A stretch of 64,000 bases of DNA from RGIG4140 sp045638265 (GTDB taxonomy: Bacteria > Pseudomonadota > Alphaproteobacteria > CAAHEQ01 > UBA3637). The stretch covers positions 3,060 through 67,059 of the forward strand of contig JAZUBA010000063.1 of the NCBI GenBank assembly GCA_045638265.1, read 5' to 3'. The notes below the pieces were generated by a model. It did not search any database. It saw nothing but the letters and a program-made list of their open reading frames with translations, and was not told the DNA's origin. Both the position numbers and the translations under genes were made by a program. Positions 61,270-64,000 of this stretch are shown here, one piece after another. The first letter of the stretch is position 1, and each line of letters begins with the position of its first letter.

Positions 61270-62634
61270 TTATAAGAAAAATTCTTTCAAATAAGCAGGC
61301 AAATCAGCAACAACAATACGATGTTGTTCCATTGTATCTCGATTACGAATAGTAACCGTTGACGGTTGTTGTTCAATACTTTCAAAATCAACCGTAATAC
61401 ACAATGGAGTACCGATTTCATCATGACGACGATAAGCTTTACCGATATTACCCGAATCTTCCAACATCACACGACCGATACCTGTTTTTAACAAACTATT
61501 CTTAATATCACGTGCCATATTCATAATAGCTTCATTATTCCGTTTCAACGGAATAACGGCAACTTTAACCGGTGCTAAATGTTTTTTCAATTTAAGAACC
61601 GTACGTATTTCACCATTCGGCAATTTTTCTTCTGTATAAGCTTCTGTTAAAACAGCTAATACGCCCCGTTCAACACCGGCTGACGGTTCAACAACAAACG
61701 GAACATACCATTTCTTTTCAGCATCATCAAACAAAGCTAATTTTGCGGAACTTTCTTTATTTTCATGAACATGTGCTGACAAATTCAATTCATTTTGATA
61801 ACGGGTGTGGTTACCTAAATCATAGTCTGTTCTGTCAGCAATTCCTTCTAATTCTTCCAATCCATGTGGGAATTGATATTCAATATCATACGTTGCTTTA
61901 GAATAATGAGCCAATTCAGATTCTTCAATACGGTGGATATGTAATTTATCTTTATCTAAACCTTGTTCCAGCCACCAATTCACCCGATTTTCACGCCATG
62001 TTTCCAACCATTCCATATCCGTACCCGGTTTAACAAAGAATTCTAATTCCATTTGTTCAAATTCACGCACACGAAAAATAAAATTACGCGGTGTAATTTC
62101 ATTTCTAAAACTTTTACCGATTTGTGCAATGCCAAACGGTGCCTTTCGGGATGTTGAATCAACAACATTTCTGAATTGTGTAAAAATAGCCTGTGCCGTT
62201 TCCGGACGTAAATAAGCATAATCACCGCCATTTTCAATCGGTCCGACCGTTGTTTTAAACATCAAATTAAACATACGGGGTTCTGTCAACTCTGTACTAC
62301 CACAAGTCGGACATTTACCGTCTTTAATATGATCGGCCCGAAAACGGTTTTTACATTTTTTACAATCCGTCAACGGATCCGTAAATGTTGCTTCATGTCC
62401 ACTATAATGTAAAACACGTTGATGAGTCAAAATAGACGCATCTAATCCTTCAATATCATCACGTTCATAGACCATTGAACGCCACCAAGCTGATTTTAAA
62501 TTATTTTTGAGTTCAACACCCAACGGACCAAAATCATAAACACCCTGTAACCCACCGTAAATATCAGCACTTTGAAAAATAAAACCACGTCTTTTACATA
62601 AAGACACCAACTGATCCATAGATGTTGCAGCCAT
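61270..62634 (-). CDS. glyS: Glycyl-tRNA synthetase, alpha2 (homodimeric) type
   Basis: This is a 454-residue class II synthetase that charges tRNA-Gly. Class II motifs are clear: motif 1 near GPLGVELKNNLKSAWW, motif 2 KSFRNEITPRNFIFRVREFEQME and motif 3 PSAGVERGVLAVL. A zinc-finger-like insertion has CKKC and CPTC (about 91-111). YLRPETAQAIF is a signature of the alpha2 type found in archaea, eukaryotes, Firmicutes and Bacteroidetes. Most proteobacteria use the unrelated alpha2-beta2 GlyQ/GlyS enzyme, so this form is unexpected here. GAGGAG precedes the start. The usual symbol differs between types; glyS is used loosely. Confidence 0.95.
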   Translation of the reverse strand: MAATSMDQLVSLCKRRGFIFQSADIYGGLQGVYDFGPLGVELKNNLKSAWWRSMVYERDDIEGLDASILTHQRVLHYSGHEATFTDPLTDCKKCKNRFRADHIKDGKCPTCGSTELTEPRMFNLMFKTTVGPIENGGDYAYLRPETAQAIFTQFRNVVDSTSRKAPFGIAQIGKSFRNEITPRNFIFRVREFEQMELEFFVKPGTDMEWLETWRENRVNWWLEQGLDKDKLHIHRIEESELAHYSKATYDIEYQFPHGLEELEGIADRTDYDLGNHTRYQNELNLSAHVHENKESSAKLALFDDAEKKWYVPFVVEPSAGVERGVLAVLTEAYTEEKLPNGEIRTVLKLKKHLAPVKVAVIPLKRNNEAIMNMARDIKNSLLKTGIGRVMLEDSGNIGKAYRRHDEIGTPLCITVDFESIEQQPSTVTIRNRDTMEQHRIVVADLPAYLKEFFL

Positions 62635-62732
62635 TTGTATACTCCTCTATAAATAATTAAACGGATTATATTGTAACGTTTCAATAAATGAAAGTCAAAT
62701 ATATTTTATTTAAATATTTCATTTCATATAAA

Positions 62733-62766
62733 AAAAAGACAATATCTCAACAGATACTGCCTTTTT
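62733..62766 (-). terminator. Terminator after the small HPxWxD protein
   Basis: On the minus strand GGCAGTATCT pairs with AGATATTGTC (G-U pairs) around GTTG, followed by a T run. Confidence 0.75.
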
Positions 62767-62783
62767 TAATTAATGTTTTATTT

Positions 62784-63101
62784 TTAATTTGACAACCTAT
62801 AAGCGCCGTCTTTGTCTTTTACAAACTTTTCAACACCCCATCTGTCCCATTCAATTGTTATACTATTATCTGTCAATTCAAGAATTGTTGCATATTCTTT
62901 CGTCTTTTTTCTATAAATACGACCCGGTTCGACATCGTTAACAAAAACATCATTCCATTTCGGGTGAACAATTTGAATTTCTTGTTTTAATTGATGAACA
63001 ACAACTTGAGGAACTGTTTCTTCCTGCATTTTTTGAGCATAAAAAATGATACCACCTGTTAAAACACCCAATACAACGGCAAATAAAATTATTTTTTTCA
63101 T
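62784..63101 (-). CDS. Small anchored protein, stand-alone HPxWxD/IxWDxW domain
   Basis: This 105-residue protein has one N-terminal hydrophobic segment (about 4-21) that could be a signal anchor. Residues 45-105 are the same domain seen in the 2376 sulfotransferase (N-terminal) and the 4189 glycosyltransferase (C-terminal): HPKWND, Arg in GRIYRK, TDNSITIEWDRWGVEKF, and a final aromatic. It shows the domain can act alone outside the cytoplasm. GAGG precedes the start. Single-gene unit; function unknown. Confidence 0.65.
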   Translation of the reverse strand: MKKIILFAVVLGVLTGGIIFYAQKMQEETVPQVVVHQLKQEIQIVHPKWNDVFVNDVEPGRIYRKKTKEYATILELTDNSITIEWDRWGVEKFVKDKDGAYRLSN

Positions 63102-63217
63102 AATATAAACTCCTCTTTTTTTATGAATGCTCGCATATTAGCAGGATTTTTTTGAAAAGAAAAGAAAAAAATGAAATTATTATTATTTTTCTTCAAATAA
63201 GACTTTTTTATATTTTT

Positions 63218-63742
63218 CTATTTTGAACGAACAGCTACTTTTTTAACTTTACGGGATGCTGCTTCTGTTTTAGGAATAGTAACAGATAATACACCATTTT
63301 CAAAATCTGCTTCCGTTGCTTCGTAATTTAAATCTGCCGGCAAAGGGATTGTTCGTTGAATCATACCATAAGAGCGTTCAGAAAAATAGGTACCGCTTTG
63401 TTCATTATTTTCTTCTGTATGATGCGTTTTTTCACCACTGATAGTTAAATATCCGTCTTGTGAAACATTAACCTGTATATCTTCAGGATTCATCCCGGGT
63501 AATTCAGCCGAAACCATCACGCAATTTTGATTTTCAGTTACTTCAATACTTGGTTCCAACCATTGCCCCTCTGTTTCACTCAAACGCCACGGAGCCAATG
63601 AATACTGAAACATTTTTTCAATATTTGCATTTGCATTATTTTGACGCAAACAATTTTTTTGATTTTTTTTCAAACAATTTTGACCACAATTCATCATTTG
63701 ATTTTTATTATTGCCATTAAAGGCTGTTGCCTGTCTTGCCAT
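63218..63742 (-). CDS. Small heat-shock protein Hsp20
   Basis: This is a 174-residue alpha-crystallin-type chaperone that holds unfolded proteins. The N-terminus is Asn/Gln-rich with four Cys (NCGQNCLKKNQKNCL), which is unusual. The alpha-crystallin domain (about 65-165) has VSAELPGMNPEDIQVNVS, YLTISGEK, RSYGMIQRTIPLP and the closing FENGVLSVTIPKT. AAAGGAG precedes the start. Upstream I find no convincing heat-shock sigma or HrcA site. Confidence 0.92.
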   Translation of the reverse strand: MARQATAFNGNNKNQMMNCGQNCLKKNQKNCLRQNNANANIEKMFQYSLAPWRLSETEGQWLEPSIEVTENQNCVMVSAELPGMNPEDIQVNVSQDGYLTISGEKTHHTEENNEQSGTYFSERSYGMIQRTIPLPADLNYEATEADFENGVLSVTIPKTEAASRKVKKVAVRSK

Positions 63743-63860
63743 TATTTTCTCCTTTCTGTAATGAATTTAACTTAAAACAAATTACAATTAGGAAATGCTT
63801 TGACAATACGCAACACTTGTTCAACTTATAGCTATATCAACTTTATATAATAAAAAAACA

Positions 63861-63887
63861 AAACAGCAGAATATTTCACTGCTGTTT
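63861..63887 (-). terminator. Terminator of the right-edge gene
   Basis: AAACAGCAG (63861-63869) pairs with CTGCTGTTT (63879-63887). On the minus strand a T run follows, 20 bases after the last stop codon. Confidence 0.8.
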
Positions 63888-63906
63888 GTATAAGACAATT
63901 TGAATT

Positions 63907-64000
63907 TTAATAATCCTCTAGTTCACGTTTATCACTCAAAACAACATTAAAACGAGTTTCAAGAATCTTTTTATAGGTTAATGGTGATATATAAAACATT
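63907..64000 (-). CDS. C-terminal end of an unidentified gene
   Basis: Only the last 30 or so codons lie in the window, ending LSDKRELEDY. The frame is open to the edge; an ATG at 63999 is in frame but probably internal. Too short for a family call. Confidence 0.45.
   Translation of the reverse strand, partial: MFYISPLTYKKILETRFNVVLSDKRELEDY

Noticed and set aside
63743..63850. Heat-shock sigma32 promoter or CIRCE element before hsp20
   Set aside because: Short TTGAAC-like matches occur, but no matching -10 (CCCAT) and no CIRCE inverted repeat could be found.

Overview
The window is a dense, AT-rich chromosomal segment from a Gram-negative bacterium. It carries outer-membrane proteins (Pal, FadL-type, small beta-barrel), a secretin, lipoboxes and many Sec signal peptides. 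Three signals point to an alphaproteobacterium, probably an uncultured host- or gut-associated lineage: a GAAC-N7-GAAC (GTTC-N7-GTTC) LexA-type box in front of a Y-family polymerase, an R64-like type IVb pilus set, and a prepilin N-terminus of the RGRSMVEMLGV type. The lineage is inference. I see no transposase, integrase, rRNA, tRNA or CRISPR array, and no gene-free stretch longer than 300 bases.

Layout. 1-2.3 kb: lipoprotein fragment, HNH nuclease, hipBA toxin-antitoxin with a clear promoter and candidate operator. 2.4-5.4 kb: a periplasmic arylsulfate sulfotransferase and a family 2 glycosyltransferase that share a small domain. 5.4-8.2 kb: two tandem HNH-ankyrin fusion proteins. 8.3-10.2 kb: SOS-type Y-family polymerase and Pal. 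10.2-23.4 kb: a metallopeptidase-like/MORN-like giant protein, then a minus-strand type IVb pilus (PilL/N/O/P/Q/R-like) operon, with a VirB2/TrbC-like pilin on the divergent strand. 23.5-26.1 kb: two convergent MFS transporters. 26.3-33.2 kb: a three-gene operon for secreted cysteine-rich proteins, led by a 1227-residue prepilin-like protein made mostly of Cys-Cys repeat modules. This is the most striking locus.

33.3-41.1 kb: UppS, small membrane proteins, an RNNNPG-type protein, a Sel1 protein, an NlpD-like degenerate LytM protein, a membrane-anchored DsbA-like thioredoxin-fold protein and a FadL-type porin. 41.3-49.5 kb: a long plus-strand run with a Ca2+/cation antiporter, an MnmA-like thiouridylase lacking its second catalytic Cys, a split chromate-type transporter, a small Cys-rich protein, a second sulfotransferase, CysD, CysN and an unknown protein. 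49.5-58.0 kb: a minus-strand operon with a MoxR/CobS-like AAA+ ATPase, a 96-residue protein, a metallopeptidase/VWA protein and two ankyrin proteins with a shared C-terminal tail. This is a candidate uncharacterised ATPase-VWA-ankyrin system. 58.1-64 kb: beta-barrel, two duplicated KPIIYLYP-domain membrane proteins, bS21 with an apparent AUA start, alpha2-type GlyRS, a stand-alone copy of the small shared domain and an Hsp20 chaperone.

How the parts may fit together (inference): the pilus machine could assemble the Cys-rich prepilin-like protein, whose many disulfides would need periplasmic oxidation, to which the DsbA-like protein could contribute. Two sulfotransferases and CysDN suggest sulfate-ester chemistry. 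The HNH-ankyrin, HipBA and AAA/VWA/ankyrin loci are typical of conflict or host-interaction functions.
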